Of a DNA stretch of 34,161 nucleotides, positions 14,952 to 23,541 are shown in pieces; position 1 is the stretch's first letter, and each line of letters starts with the position of its first letter. The stretch is from Pseudomonadota bacterium. GTDB lineage: Bacteria; Desulfobacterota; Syntrophia; Syntrophales; UBA5619. A program made the position numbers and the translations under genes. The DNA is taken from contig JAHJXP010000028.1 of the NCBI GenBank assembly GCA_018827585.1, positions 1 to 34,161 of the forward strand, in the 5' to 3' direction. The notes beneath the pieces are model-generated. The model searched no databases and was not told where the DNA came from. It saw nothing but the letters and a program-made list of their open reading frames with translations.

Positions 14952-15407
14952 CTACTGCCTGACCGGTGCGGGCGTCTTTTCCTCTTTCAGGAGCGGCCGG
15001 AACACCCCTTTCCGGTCTTCGTAGAATGCGGCAATGATGCGCCATTTTCCCCGGTCGCGGATCAGCGAGACCCGGACATTCGTCGAGGCCTTCGCCCCCC
15101 TGACGGTCAAGGTAAGGTGCAGCCGCGGAACATTGTCGGGGAAATCGACCTTGAAGGGAAACCAAAGGCGGCAGTCATGCACCTCTCCTACCGCATTTCT
15201 GATCTCAGCGTTCTGGCGGACAAAGTCCTCGGCCATCCGGTAAGGCTCGGACCCGGTGATGTACCGGTAGCCCATAAGCAGTCCGGCCACAATCGCCACA
15301 AACAGGAGAAAGGGCAGGCGCGAGGAAACCCCGCGCGGTCGGATCGGCCGCGGCGACTCGCTTCTCGGTTCCGATCCCCTTCCGGGCTGGATCGCTTCCT
15401 TCATCAT
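14952..15407 (-). CDS. membrane-anchored Coa1/Tim21-like protein
   Basis: A ~150-residue protein with a Pro/Arg-rich cytoplasmic start, a single membrane helix LPFLLFVAIVAGLLMGYRYI and an extracytoplasmic domain of about 95 residues (SEPYRMAEDFVRQNAEIRNA, VGEV, then beta strands ending KWRIIAAFYED). The pattern 'helix, then S.PY..A..FV..N..I....G.V' resembles the cytochrome oxidase assembly factor Coa1/Tim21 fold, which is widespread as an uncharacterised bacterial domain. The ATG at 15407 makes a 4-base ATGA overlap with the upstream reductase gene; an ATG at 15416 is also possible. The role is unknown; no oxidase genes are nearby. Confidence 0.65.
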   Translation of the reverse strand: MMKEAIQPGRGSEPRSESPRPIRPRGVSSRLPFLLFVAIVAGLLMGYRYITGSEPYRMAEDFVRQNAEIRNAVGEVHDCRLWFPFKVDFPDNVPRLHLTLTVRGAKASTNVRVSLIRDRGKWRIIAAFYEDRKGVFRPLLKEEKTPAPVRQ

Positions 15408-15997
15408 GACGGGCATACCAACTCCTTTCCCAGCCTCTTGGCAGCCTTCATCAGGGCCTGGTTCGACCGTATCTCCCCTGCCCCGTACGCGCTGCCGTAA
15501 ACCATTCCCACGATCTTCGCCCCCATGTAATTGAAGGCGTCCTGAAAGGCGCGCAGGGCGTTGACGCAGCCGGAATCAAAGGGATCGGCGGCCCCGTAGC
15601 TCATCGCGATGGCGATCCGCTTTCCGGCCAGGGGATCCTTTGCATAGGCGGGCAGTGCAAAGCAGCGGTCCATGAATGTCTTCGTCTGCGCCGACATCGT
15701 GAACCAGTAGACGGGGCTGGCGATCAACAAGGCCTCCGCCGCGAGGAGTTTCGGATAGAGACCCTGCATCGCATCATCAATGGAGCAGCCCCGGCTGTTC
15801 TCTTTCTGGCAGGCATGACAGGAGCGGCAGGGGGCGATGTTCAATCCCTGGAGGAAGACCGTCTCAACCTTTGCGCCCGCCGATTTTGCCCCCTTCGCGA
15901 TCTGAGCAGCCAGGATTGCGCTATTCCCCCTTTTCCGGGGACTCCCCAGCACCACGAGGACCTTCCCGCCCTCCTTCTTTTCCGCTTTTCGTCCCAT
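15404..15997 (-). CDS. NADPH-dependent FMN reductase / flavodoxin-like iron-sulfur flavoprotein family
   Basis: A 197-residue flavodoxin-fold protein. The FMN phosphate loop is GSPRKRGNS (18-26). It is followed by APCRSCHACQKENSRGCSID, a Cys-rich segment (CxxC..C) typical of the iron-sulfur flavoprotein/multimeric flavodoxin group, common in anaerobes. SPVYWFTMSAQTKTFMDR is the second family block. It probably transfers electrons to an unidentified small molecule or protein. A GGAGGTGAG ribosome site supports the ATG at 15997, and a TTGACT/TAAATT promoter-like pair lies at 16076-16103. Confidence 0.88.
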   Translation of the reverse strand: MGRKAEKKEGGKVLVVLGSPRKRGNSAILAAQIAKGAKSAGAKVETVFLQGLNIAPCRSCHACQKENSRGCSIDDAMQGLYPKLLAAEALLIASPVYWFTMSAQTKTFMDRCFALPAYAKDPLAGKRIAIAMSYGAADPFDSGCVNALRAFQDAFNYMGAKIVGMVYGSAYGAGEIRSNQALMKAAKRLGKELVCPS

Positions 15998-16075
15998 CTC
16001 TCACCTCCAACAATTGCGGCATGGCAAATCACCTTCCTGTCTCCGGCTGCATTTAGGCGACAACACCTATGTTTA

Positions 16076-16103
16076 AATTTATCCTTTGCCGCGGGAAAGT
16101 CAA
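16076..16103 (-). promoter_or_regulatory. candidate promoter of the flavoprotein operon
   Basis: On the minus strand TTGACT (16103-16098) is followed after 16 bases by TAAATT (16081-16076). It is the best sigma-70-like pair upstream of the flavodoxin-like gene and lies just beyond the tup operon terminator. Confidence 0.4.
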
Positions 16104-16134
16104 TACCTTTCTCCGTAAAAATATTTTTCTTGAC

Positions 16135-16161
16135 ATAAAAAACCGGGAAAGAGGGCCGGTT
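16135..16161 (-). terminator. terminator of the tungstate transporter operon
   Basis: On the minus strand AACCGG and CCGGTT (16161-16156 with 16146-16141) form a 6-bp stem followed by a T-run (16142-16135). It begins at the last base of the ATP-binding protein stop codon. Confidence 0.7.
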
Positions 16162-17282
16162 CAGCAAGGGGGTGCGGGCAGCGGCCCTCCCCGGTGGATG
16201 ACGTGGACGGCGGTCGCCTTGAAAGAGGCGATCACATCCCCGCCCTCCTCCAGGGAGAGCGATTCAAGGGACTGACGCGTCACATAGGCGACCAGGTTGA
16301 AGCCGCAATCGACATGGATGCGGTGGAAGAGCCCAATAGCCACGATCTTCAGGATCCTTCCGGAGAAGACATTCCGCGCGCTGGACCCCGGCGGCGGAAT
16401 GTTCGTGGAGAGGGTTACATGCTCCGGGCGGATGCAGCAGAGGACCCCTTCCCCGGTCCGGACGCGGCCGACCGCCTCTATCTCGCCGCCCTCCACGGCG
16501 GCGGTGAACACCCCATCCGAGACCCGGGTGACCCGCCCCGGCAGGACCGTCTCCACCCCCACAAACGAGGCGACGAACCCGTCCACTGGCCGGTTCATCA
16601 CCTCGGCGACCGGGCCGATCTGGGCGATTCGCCCCCCGTTCATCACCGCGATCCGGTCGGCCAGCCGGAGGGCCTCCGTCTGGTCGTGGGTCGAGGCGAT
16701 CGCCGTCGTCTGCGTCTCACGGAGGATCCGTTCGAGATCGCCGGTCAATCCCTCCCGCGTCGGCGGGTCGAGCGAGGAGAATGGCTCGTCGAGAAAGATA
16801 ATCTCCGGTTTCGTCACAAAGGCCCGGGCGAGACTCGTCCGCTGCGCCTCTCCGCCGGAAAGTTTCCGGGCGGATCGCCGGGCGAGGTGGCCGATTCCGA
16901 AACGCTCCAGATATTCCGGAACGGTCCGGCCGATCTCCGCCCGCCCCCTGCCGCGGATCTTCAGGCCGGCGGCGACGTTCTCGAAGACGGTCGCATCGAA
17001 GAGAAGCGGCTCCTGGAAGACCATCGCGATCCGCCGGCGGTAACCGGAACCAGCGGCGTCGATCTCCTCCCCCCGGAAGAGGAGCCTCCCCCGGGACGGT
17101 TTCAACAGGCCGGCGAGCGTCAACAGCAGCGTTGATTTTCCCGCGCCGTTCGGACCAATCAGGACGAGCACCTGCCCTTCAAACACGTCGAGGGCGGGGA
17201 TATCCAGGACCGTCACGCCCCCCCTGTGGACCAGCAGGCGCTCGGCGCGGAGCAGGGCATCCGGATTGGTTTCAGGTTTCAT
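16161..17282 (-). CDS. tupC: tungstate/molybdate ABC transporter ATP-binding protein
   Basis: A 373-residue ABC ATPase energising oxyanion uptake. It has Walker A GPNGAGKS (43-50), signature LSGGEAQR (141-148), Walker B IIFLDEP (161-167) and H-loop STHD. A C-terminal TOBE-like domain (about 290-365) is present, as in ModC/WtpC-type proteins. It overlaps the permease gene by 4 bases (ATGA), so the three transporter genes form one operon in the order substrate-binding, permease, ATPase. Substrate preference (tungstate over molybdate) is inferred from the TupA-like binding protein. Confidence 0.9.
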   Translation of the reverse strand: MKPETNPDALLRAERLLVHRGGVTVLDIPALDVFEGQVLVLIGPNGAGKSTLLLTLAGLLKPSRGRLLFRGEEIDAAGSGYRRRIAMVFQEPLLFDATVFENVAAGLKIRGRGRAEIGRTVPEYLERFGIGHLARRSARKLSGGEAQRTSLARAFVTKPEIIFLDEPFSSLDPPTREGLTGDLERILRETQTTAIASTHDQTEALRLADRIAVMNGGRIAQIGPVAEVMNRPVDGFVASFVGVETVLPGRVTRVSDGVFTAAVEGGEIEAVGRVRTGEGVLCCIRPEHVTLSTNIPPPGSSARNVFSGRILKIVAIGLFHRIHVDCGFNLVAYVTRQSLESLSLEEGGDVIASFKATAVHVIHRGGPLPAPPC

Positions 17283-17977
17283 CGGGGCCTCTCCCGCTGC
17301 TGGATCTGCGTGAGTACGGCGTTGACGAGAAATACCAGAAGCATCAGGATGACCGAGAGCGCGATGGCGATGTCAAAGTTCCCCCGCCCCGTCTCCATGA
17401 CCGTCGCCGTCGTCAGGACGCGGGAGTAGCCCTTGATGTTCCCGCCTACCATGATGGAGGCGCCCACCTCGGAGATGACGCCTCCGAAGCCTGCCATCAC
17501 GGCCGCCAGCAGCGGCAGGCGCGCCTCCTTCGCGAGGAGCCAGACCGTCTGCACGCGCGTCGCCCCCAGGGCGAGGATCTGGAGGCGGAGATTCGCCGGC
17601 AGATGCTGGATGGCCGCAAGCGTTATCCCCGTTACGATGGGGGCTGCGATGACGGTCTGGGCCAGGATGATGGCCGTCGGTGTGTAGAGGATCTCGAGAA
17701 ACCCGAGCGGTCCGCTCCGCCAGAGGAAAATCGTCACGAACAGGCCCACGACGACCGGGGGGAGCCCCATCCCTGTATTGATCAGACTGACCACGATCCG
17801 CCGTCCCGGAAAACGGGAAAGGGCCACGGCCGTCCCTACCGAAATGCCGAGAAACATACTGATCAGCGTCGCCAGCCCCGACACCGTGAGCGACAGGAGC
17901 GTGATCCCGAGGACCTCCGCATCCAGCGTGAAGATGAGGGAAAACGCCTTTTTAATGCCTTCTACGATCAGATCCAT
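17279..17977 (-). CDS. tupB: tungstate ABC transporter permease
   Basis: A 232-residue inner-membrane protein with about five to six hydrophobic helices, for example ITLLSLTVSGLATLISMFLG near the start and FDIAIALSVILMLLVFLVNAV near the end. The EAA-type coupling loop contains LALGATRVQTVWLLAKEARL, which contacts the ATPase. Length and topology match TupB/WtpB permeases. A strong GAGGGGAGG ribosome site precedes the ATG. The gene is 48 bases downstream of the binding protein gene. Confidence 0.9.
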   Translation of the reverse strand: MDLIVEGIKKAFSLIFTLDAEVLGITLLSLTVSGLATLISMFLGISVGTAVALSRFPGRRIVVSLINTGMGLPPVVVGLFVTIFLWRSGPLGFLEILYTPTAIILAQTVIAAPIVTGITLAAIQHLPANLRLQILALGATRVQTVWLLAKEARLPLLAAVMAGFGGVISEVGASIMVGGNIKGYSRVLTTATVMETGRGNFDIAIALSVILMLLVFLVNAVLTQIQQRERPR

Positions 17978-18025
17978 GACGGGAAACCTCCCCTCCCTTA
18001 ACCGTAAACATCCCCGCCCGCCGGC

Positions 18026-18916
18026 TCACTTGCCGAGGTCACCCTCCTTTTTCCCCGCATCGGGAAAGAAAAGGGACGAACCGTACTTCGCCACGCCGAA
18101 GGTCTTGATGATCCCCTGGGCTTCCGCGGACACCATGAAGTCGGAGAAGGCCTTCGCCCCGCCGGCGTTCACCTTCGGCCACTTGGCGGGGTTCACCTGG
18201 ATGACGTGATAGACATTCAGCAGGAGCGGATCTCCTTCCATCTGGATCTCGAGGCCGAGGTTCTTCTTCAGGACGAGATAGGTCCCCCGATCGGCAAGGG
18301 TGTACCCCCTCTTCTCGGATGCAACGTTGAGGGTCTGCCCCATCCCGAGACCGGTCTGCTGGTACCACTTCTGGCCCTCCGGGCTGATCCCGGCTGCCTT
18401 CCAGATCTCATTCTCCTTCGCATGGGTCCCGGAATTATCCCCCCGCGACAGGAACAGGGCGCCGGCCGCGGCGATCTCCTTGAAGGCCTCAGACGAGGTC
18501 TTCGACCCCTTGATCGCCGCCGGATCGGCGGAAGGGCCGACGACGACGAAGTCATTGTGCATGACGATCAGACGGTTCACGCCGCTTTTCTCCGCCATGA
18601 ACTTTTCCTCCGCAACGGGCGAATGGACGAGCAGGACGTCCGCCTCCCCCTTCTGCCCCATCGCCATCGCCTGGCCGGAACCGACGGCGATCGTCTTGAC
18701 GAAATAGCCCGCCTTCTTTTCGAATATCGGGATCAGGACGTCGAGGAGCCCCGAGTCCTGGGTACTTGTCGTCGTGGCCAGGATGAGGTTCTTCTGCGCA
18801 GGACCCGCGGCAGGGGCGGGCAATGCCATGCCGACAAGGAAAACCGCGGCAGAAAAAACCGCCAAACCATGTTTCTTCAATACTCGCCTAATCAAAAAGC
18901 TCCGATCATTTTGCAT
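18026..18916 (-). CDS. tupA: tungstate-binding periplasmic protein
   Basis: A 296-residue solute-binding protein from the ATG at 18916. That start is preferred because a GGGAG ribosome site lies upstream and a signal peptide follows immediately (LKKHGLAVFSAAVFLVGMAL, then cleavage after PAPAA). A longer open frame to 18988 lacks sense as a leader. The mature start has LILATTTSTQDSGLLDVLIP, the TupA family hallmark TTTSTQ, plus FLSRGDNSGTHAKE, also part of the oxyanion pocket. It should deliver tungstate (or molybdate) to the permease for tungsten or molybdenum enzymes. Confidence 0.92.
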   Translation of the reverse strand: MQNDRSFLIRRVLKKHGLAVFSAAVFLVGMALPAPAAGPAQKNLILATTTSTQDSGLLDVLIPIFEKKAGYFVKTIAVGSGQAMAMGQKGEADVLLVHSPVAEEKFMAEKSGVNRLIVMHNDFVVVGPSADPAAIKGSKTSSEAFKEIAAAGALFLSRGDNSGTHAKENEIWKAAGISPEGQKWYQQTGLGMGQTLNVASEKRGYTLADRGTYLVLKKNLGLEIQMEGDPLLLNVYHVIQVNPAKWPKVNAGGAKAFSDFMVSAEAQGIIKTFGVAKYGSSLFFPDAGKKEGDLGK

Positions 18917-19090
18917 CCCTGTTCTGCTCCCTTTTTTCCCTTCTTCCGGCTTGTCTGCCACACCGTTGCCGCGGGAATTGACGCTCACCGCAGCAAATTA
19001 CGGAGAATCTTCGATCCTTAAGTGAAAAAATCCCACCCGTTTTGCTCGCTTACCCCGTGGCAAGCCGCGGGGAATGGCTCGCTGACGGAT

Positions 19091-20008
19091 TCAAGGTTTG
19101 ACGTAGAGGATCCTGCCGGCAGCGCTGAAATCGTAGTTCCCCAGATTCTCCACCCTCTTGCGGAACGTCTCGCTGGTGAGCGTCTCCACCAGCGCCTGGA
19201 CCCCCTTCTGAAAGAAGACCGACTGGTCGCAGATCATGTCGAACCGCTCCCGCGTGATCGGGGAAAAGGCCAGACCGAGGAGATTCGCCACGGCCACCGT
19301 GGCGATCCCTGTATCGGCCCCGCCGGAGAGGATGGCGAGTCCGACCTCGAGATGGGTAAACACCTCCTGTTCGTAACCGCTGATGTGTTCGGGAGAAATC
19401 CCCGTCCTTCCCAGATGGTGGTCCAGCAGCAAACGGGTCCCCGAACCGGCCTGGCGGTTGACGAAACGTACCCCTTCCTTTGCCAGATCTTCAACCCCCC
19501 TGATGTTCACGGGATTCCCCGGGGCCGTGAGAAATCCGAGATCCCGGAAGAAGAGGTTGACGACGACGGCCTTGACATGGGGAAGGCGTTCCTCGATGTA
19601 GGGGATGTTGTATTCCCCGCTTTCCGGATGGAACAGGTGCGACCAAGCGATATCCGTGTAGCCCTTATCCAGGGCGTCCAGCCCGTCGCTGCTCCCCGTG
19701 TTGGCCGAGAAGATGAAGAATTCGGGATGGGCCTTCCTGAGACAGGTCTGGAGGATGTCGAGAACCGGGTCATTGCTCCCCGACGCCAGGAGCGCCCCCG
19801 CGATCCGGCCGCCCTTCTGCTTTGCCTGTTCGAGTCCCGATTTGGCGTTCGCCTCGATCCACGCATCGATCATCCGCTTCGGAAAGATCCACTTCCCGGT
19901 GACCCGGGTCGCCGGGATTCGCCCCGTCTTGATCAGGGCGTAGACCTGCTTTTCATGAATGTCCAGGTAGCGGGCGACCCCCTTGGTGTTCATCATCTCG
20001 TCCGACAT
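19091..20008 (-). CDS. HTH regulator with periplasmic-binding-protein-like sensor (oxyanion-responsive)
   Basis: A 305-residue cytoplasmic regulator. Residues about 5-55 form an excisionase/MerR-like HTH_17 (NTKGVARYLDIHEKQVYALI, KTGRIPATRV). The rest (about 85-300) is a PBP-like domain with YTDIAWSHLFHPESGEYNIP and FVNRQAGSGTRLLLDHHLGR, the signature of the HTH plus molybdate-binding-like family found beside tup/mod/wtp transporters. It has no signal peptide. It lies directly upstream of tupABC on the same strand and probably adjusts transporter expression to tungstate or molybdate. A good promoter is visible (20033-20061) and an AAGGAG site precedes the ATG. Confidence 0.9.
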   Translation of the reverse strand: MSDEMMNTKGVARYLDIHEKQVYALIKTGRIPATRVTGKWIFPKRMIDAWIEANAKSGLEQAKQKGGRIAGALLASGSNDPVLDILQTCLRKAHPEFFIFSANTGSSDGLDALDKGYTDIAWSHLFHPESGEYNIPYIEERLPHVKAVVVNLFFRDLGFLTAPGNPVNIRGVEDLAKEGVRFVNRQAGSGTRLLLDHHLGRTGISPEHISGYEQEVFTHLEVGLAILSGGADTGIATVAVANLLGLAFSPITRERFDMICDQSVFFQKGVQALVETLTSETFRKRVENLGNYDFSAAGRILYVKP

Positions 20009-20032
20009 GACTCACTCCTTCAAGCGGGCGGT

Positions 20033-20061
20033 AGCATAAACGATGGAGAAGGGAATTTCAA
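20033..20061 (-). promoter_or_regulatory. candidate promoter of the tup regulator
   Basis: TTGAAA (20061-20056), 17-base spacer, TATGCT (20038-20033) on the minus strand, about 25 bases before the regulator start codon. The match to sigma-70 is good in sequence and spacing. Confidence 0.6.
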
Positions 20062-20505
20062 GACAAAAATGACATATACATACTTTTTATTACCAATTCA
20101 TACAAATAGAAACTTGTCGATCCTAAATTTCCGTAAAAGGGCTGCCGCTCATGCAGGTTGTCAAGGATTGACCTGATCCGTAAACGCTCATCAAACTTTG
20201 ACTGTAATGCAGAAGGGACCGCCAACATGTGGAGTTCTCCATCTTCCTTTTATCTTAATTTTGACATGATATGCGGAAGAAGAAAAAAATGATTGCGTTA
20301 TGCTTGTCAAGAGATTTATAGATATTCCACCGTATTTAAAATGGGATAGGGGGGCGGCATTCCATAAGTGCAAGGATACGATTGCACGGTTATTGTCTGG
20401 AGTCCTGAATATGTGCCCGAGTGGTGGAAATATTCGGAAACTATAGAATAACTTGGCCAGAAGATGATGGATGACTATTCCCAAACGTGATACAAAGGAT
20501 GGAAC
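20062..20505. other. AT-richer intergenic region at the left edge of the defence island
   Basis: Base composition drops sharply here compared with the tup genes. No intact gene is convincing, other than the 48-residue candidate at 20300. TTGACTGTAATG and TTTTGACATGATATG motifs occur (about 20196-20275) and could contribute promoters for the downstream nuclease gene, but no clean -35/-10 pair is decisive. I see no direct repeats marking an integration site. Confidence 0.4.
20300..20446 (+). CDS. possible 48-residue ORF upstream of the restriction-modification genes
   Basis: ATG at 20300 to TAG at 20444-20446. It encodes a 48-residue basic peptide starting MLVKRFIDIPPYLKWDRGAA. Only weak ribosome-site support is seen and I recognise no family. 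It is reported because it lies immediately upstream of the nuclease gene, in the position where small controller proteins are often encoded, although no HTH is visible. It may also be the tail of a decayed gene. Confidence 0.22.
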   Translation: MLVKRFIDIPPYLKWDRGAAFHKCKDTIARLLSGVLNMCPSGGNIRKL

Positions 20506-21312
20506 ATGAAACCGACGAAAGTTTTCGATGTATTCAGAGCGTGTGCAGAAGCAATCATCAATGGTGTCCTGATTCGGCGAGTAAGCAGAACCGATAAAGA
20601 GTTCCACTTCCAGAACTGGTTCGAGGCGAGGCTGCGCGAGATTGGAGTCAATTTTGACAAGAGCGGACGGAATTCATATCCGGATTTTGCTTTTGTCGCA
20701 TTCACAGAGGGATACGAGATCAAGGGTCTTGCGTGGCCGGGACGTGAATCAACATATGATTGCAACAGCCAAGTGCCGACAGGCTTTCACAACGGACGTG
20801 ATGTATTCTATGTTTTCGGTCGCTACCCTCCGGCAGATGAGGTCGGTAAAGAGTATCCGGTTATCGATCTTGTCCTGTGTCACGGCGATTTTCTCAACGC
20901 CGATCACGATTATCTGCATAAGAACAGGAGCGTCAAAGGGTTTGGCAGCTACGGGGATATAATGATCCGTGATCGCAAGATGTATGTGGCCCCCACACCC
21001 TTTGCCGTAGCCGATGGTCTAACAGGAACACGCACCCTTGTTATTCCCACGGCATGGGTTCAGCCGCCCGGCCTTCAGAAAGTGGGGACGCTTAATCGTG
21101 TTGAGGCGGTGAATATAGTCGTGGGGTATGAATTCGACCTCAAGACTAATCAGATAACTCCCAAGACTGTGCCAAATCCATCTGCAGGCACGGTACACTC
21201 ATTTGACGCATACCGTCTCGACAAGGATTCCGACAAACCCGTGACCCTGAGCGAGAACAAACCAGACCCCGCCACAGACGACGAGTGCTTGACCGCAGGG
21301 GACATGGAGTAA
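20506..21312 (+). CDS. predicted PD-(D/E)XK restriction endonuclease
   Basis: A 268-residue protein with no named family that I can recall. A clear nuclease-like core is visible: conserved helix EFHFQNWFEARLREIG (32-47), then PD (59-60) followed by FAFVAFTEGYEIKG with E71-I72-K73, giving the PD-X10-EXK pattern. Next comes CNSQVPTGFHNGRDVFYVFG (86-105), a common strand-and-pocket pattern in type II enzymes. The C-terminal tail is polar. It ends 5 bases before the DNA methyltransferase on the same strand, the classic restriction-modification arrangement. Lower GC and different codon use from the flanking genes suggest horizontal transfer. The function is inferred from motif and neighbour. Confidence 0.6.
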   Translation: MKPTKVFDVFRACAEAIINGVLIRRVSRTDKEFHFQNWFEARLREIGVNFDKSGRNSYPDFAFVAFTEGYEIKGLAWPGRESTYDCNSQVPTGFHNGRDVFYVFGRYPPADEVGKEYPVIDLVLCHGDFLNADHDYLHKNRSVKGFGSYGDIMIRDRKMYVAPTPFAVADGLTGTRTLVIPTAWVQPPGLQKVGTLNRVEAVNIVVGYEFDLKTNQITPKTVPNPSAGTVHSFDAYRLDKDSDKPVTLSENKPDPATDDECLTAGDME

Positions 21313-21317
21313 CATAG

Positions 21318-23492
21318 ATGCCGAAGTGGATCGAATCTCAGTTTCCTTTTGCCCGCCTCTCCAAAATTGCCGAGCAGGAATCTTGGCGAAAAGAAGTATA
21401 CCGCCCTGTCTATTACATTCACAAGTGGTGGGCGCGCAGGCTTGGCACCGTGTTTCGCGGCATCATTCTTGGGTCTTGCTTGGATGAGCGCGAAGACTTC
21501 TGGCAACGCTATTACGGCTCAAACGACTTTCGCCAGATTTCGCTTTTTGACCCATTTATGGGTAGTGGAGTCACCATAGGCGAAGCCGTTAAACTCGGCT
21601 GCAGGTCTATGGGACGCGACATTAACCCGGTCGCGGTCACAGCCTGCCAGGCTGCCTTTTCGCGTTACGATTACCGGGAGATTGATGCGGCTTACCGAGC
21701 GATAGAGTCTAATGTTGCACCGAAGTTGCTCAAACTATTCGAGACGCGCTCTGCAAAGGGCGAACCGGCTACGGTACTCTACTACTTCATGGTCAAGGTC
21801 GTGGGATGTCCGAATTGCAGTGCAACCATTGATCTCTTCAAGAGTCGTATATTTTCCGCCAACGCCATGCCCAAGAAAGACCCCTCGGCGCGCGCATCAT
21901 GCCCCACATGCGGAGCAATTACACACACAAGATATGACGCTGAAGACGCGTCCTGCCCGTACTGCCAACAACGCTTCAACCCTCAGATCGGTACGGTCTC
22001 TGGTCCCCATATCCAATGTCCACATTGCGATGCACGCTTTAAGCTCGTTGATAGAATGAAGGACATTGACGGACCACTTGCCTATCGCCGATATGCGAAG
22101 ATGATTCTATTACAGGACGGTCGCAAGGTCTATGAGTCGATGAACGAATATGACCACGAAATGGAGAAGATGGTAGTGGAAGAGTATGGCTCGATTGTTG
22201 ATGGGCTTCCGCGAGTTCGCGTGGAATCAGGGTATAACACGGATCAAATGCTCAAACACAACTATCGCTATTGGCATGAATTGTTCTCTGACCGTCACAT
22301 TCTGTGCATCAGGCAGCTCGCAGATGCTATACGCGCGCTAGAGAACCCCGATATTCGCCGCCTGTTCGCGTGTCTGTTTTCCGGAACACTCGAGTTCAAT
22401 AATTTGTTCGCTTCATTCAAGGGAGAAGGAACTGGTGCGGTAAGACACATGTTTGCTAATCACGTTCTGAAGCCGGAACTCATGCCCATTGAGGCAAATA
22501 TATGGGGAACAACCAAGTCGTCTGGGGCCTTTTCCGGCCTCTATCACTCTCGCATCGAACGTGCACTTAAATACAAGGCGAATCCGACTGAAGTTGTCAT
22601 TGATTCATACTCCGGGGCCAAGGCGGGTGGGTTCAATCATCCTCTTTCCGCGCCAATCGCCGCGTCTTATCAAGAGTTTCAGAATAATCGCGACAGCGTT
22701 TATATAAGCCAAGGTGATTCAGGCTGTACCGACATTCCCGACGGCTCTGTAGATATCATTGTTTCCGACCCACCGTTTTTCGACAACGTTCATTACTCTC
22801 AGTTAGCCGACTTCTTCTATTACTGGCTGAACCATGTCCTGAACTTGTCGACGCTGGACACTACACGGCGTCAGGCAGAAGTGCAAGATACGGATGCAGC
22901 CCTGTTCACAAGCAAGCTCACATCAGTCTTTGCGGAGTGTCGGCGTGTGCTGAAAAGCGACGGGCTCTTTGTCTTCTCATATCATCACGCGAGACACGAC
23001 GGCTGGACTGCTGTTCATCGAGCCATAAGACATGCCGGCTTTGTTTGTACACGAGCATACCCAATCAAGGCGGAAATGTCTGTTTCCATGCCCCTACAGC
23101 AAGCCAAGTCGCCGATCCATCTGGACCTTATACTTTTGTGCCGCAAGTCATCGGAAGCGAATATGCGTGATACAATCCACGATGCGTTGCATACGGCAAT
23201 CGAGACAGCCAACGATCAGGTTTCTATGTTGAAGTCTGCGGGGATTGCGGTATCTCTGGCCGATGCCAAAGTGATCTTGATGGGGCAGCTACTGTGTGAG
23301 GCGCACCATTTTTGCAGTCTAGATCGGGAAGAAGCGTTTCTTGAACAACGCGAGCAAGATGTCGATTCCTATGTTGCAGATGTCCTCTCATCCAAGGGGG
23401 AGGTTCTCTATACCGCGACAGAATCAAACCAGCTCAGGCTATTTGAAGAAATGGCGACATATCTGGCCAACAAACCGCTGCACTCGACATAA
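21318..23492 (+). CDS. DUF1156/COG1743-type DNA methyltransferase with Zn-ribbon insert
   Basis: A 724-residue predicted adenine- or cytosine-N4 DNA methyltransferase. The start contains RKEVYRPVYYIHKWWARRLG (24-43), the DUF1156-like element with the K-W-W-A-R-R core. AdoMet motif I is FDPFMGSG (77-84). A cysteine-rich insert has four CxxC pairs (C164/C167, C195/C198, C213/C216, C234/C237), matching the Zn-ribbon of COG1743. Catalytic motif IV is SDPPF (483-487), followed by FDNVHYSQLADFFYYWL. Such enzymes protect host DNA and occur in anti-phage loci, sometimes with DUF499 ATPases. It starts 5 bases after the predicted nuclease and is probably its cognate methylase. Confidence 0.85.
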   Translation: MPKWIESQFPFARLSKIAEQESWRKEVYRPVYYIHKWWARRLGTVFRGIILGSCLDEREDFWQRYYGSNDFRQISLFDPFMGSGVTIGEAVKLGCRSMGRDINPVAVTACQAAFSRYDYREIDAAYRAIESNVAPKLLKLFETRSAKGEPATVLYYFMVKVVGCPNCSATIDLFKSRIFSANAMPKKDPSARASCPTCGAITHTRYDAEDASCPYCQQRFNPQIGTVSGPHIQCPHCDARFKLVDRMKDIDGPLAYRRYAKMILLQDGRKVYESMNEYDHEMEKMVVEEYGSIVDGLPRVRVESGYNTDQMLKHNYRYWHELFSDRHILCIRQLADAIRALENPDIRRLFACLFSGTLEFNNLFASFKGEGTGAVRHMFANHVLKPELMPIEANIWGTTKSSGAFSGLYHSRIERALKYKANPTEVVIDSYSGAKAGGFNHPLSAPIAASYQEFQNNRDSVYISQGDSGCTDIPDGSVDIIVSDPPFFDNVHYSQLADFFYYWLNHVLNLSTLDTTRRQAEVQDTDAALFTSKLTSVFAECRRVLKSDGLFVFSYHHARHDGWTAVHRAIRHAGFVCTRAYPIKAEMSVSMPLQQAKSPIHLDLILLCRKSSEANMRDTIHDALHTAIETANDQVSMLKSAGIAVSLADAKVILMGQLLCEAHHFCSLDREEAFLEQREQDVDSYVADVLSSKGEVLYTATESNQLRLFEEMATYLANKPLHST

Positions 23493-23541
23493 AAAAGCCT
23501 GCGCCGGTGAGCTTGGTCGTTAAGACCCATAAAGGAAACCT

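Noticed and set aside
20191..20607. 138-codon minus-strand ORF before the nuclease gene
   Set aside because: It overlaps the start of the nuclease gene, shows no known domain, and its composition looks like non-coding AT-richer DNA.
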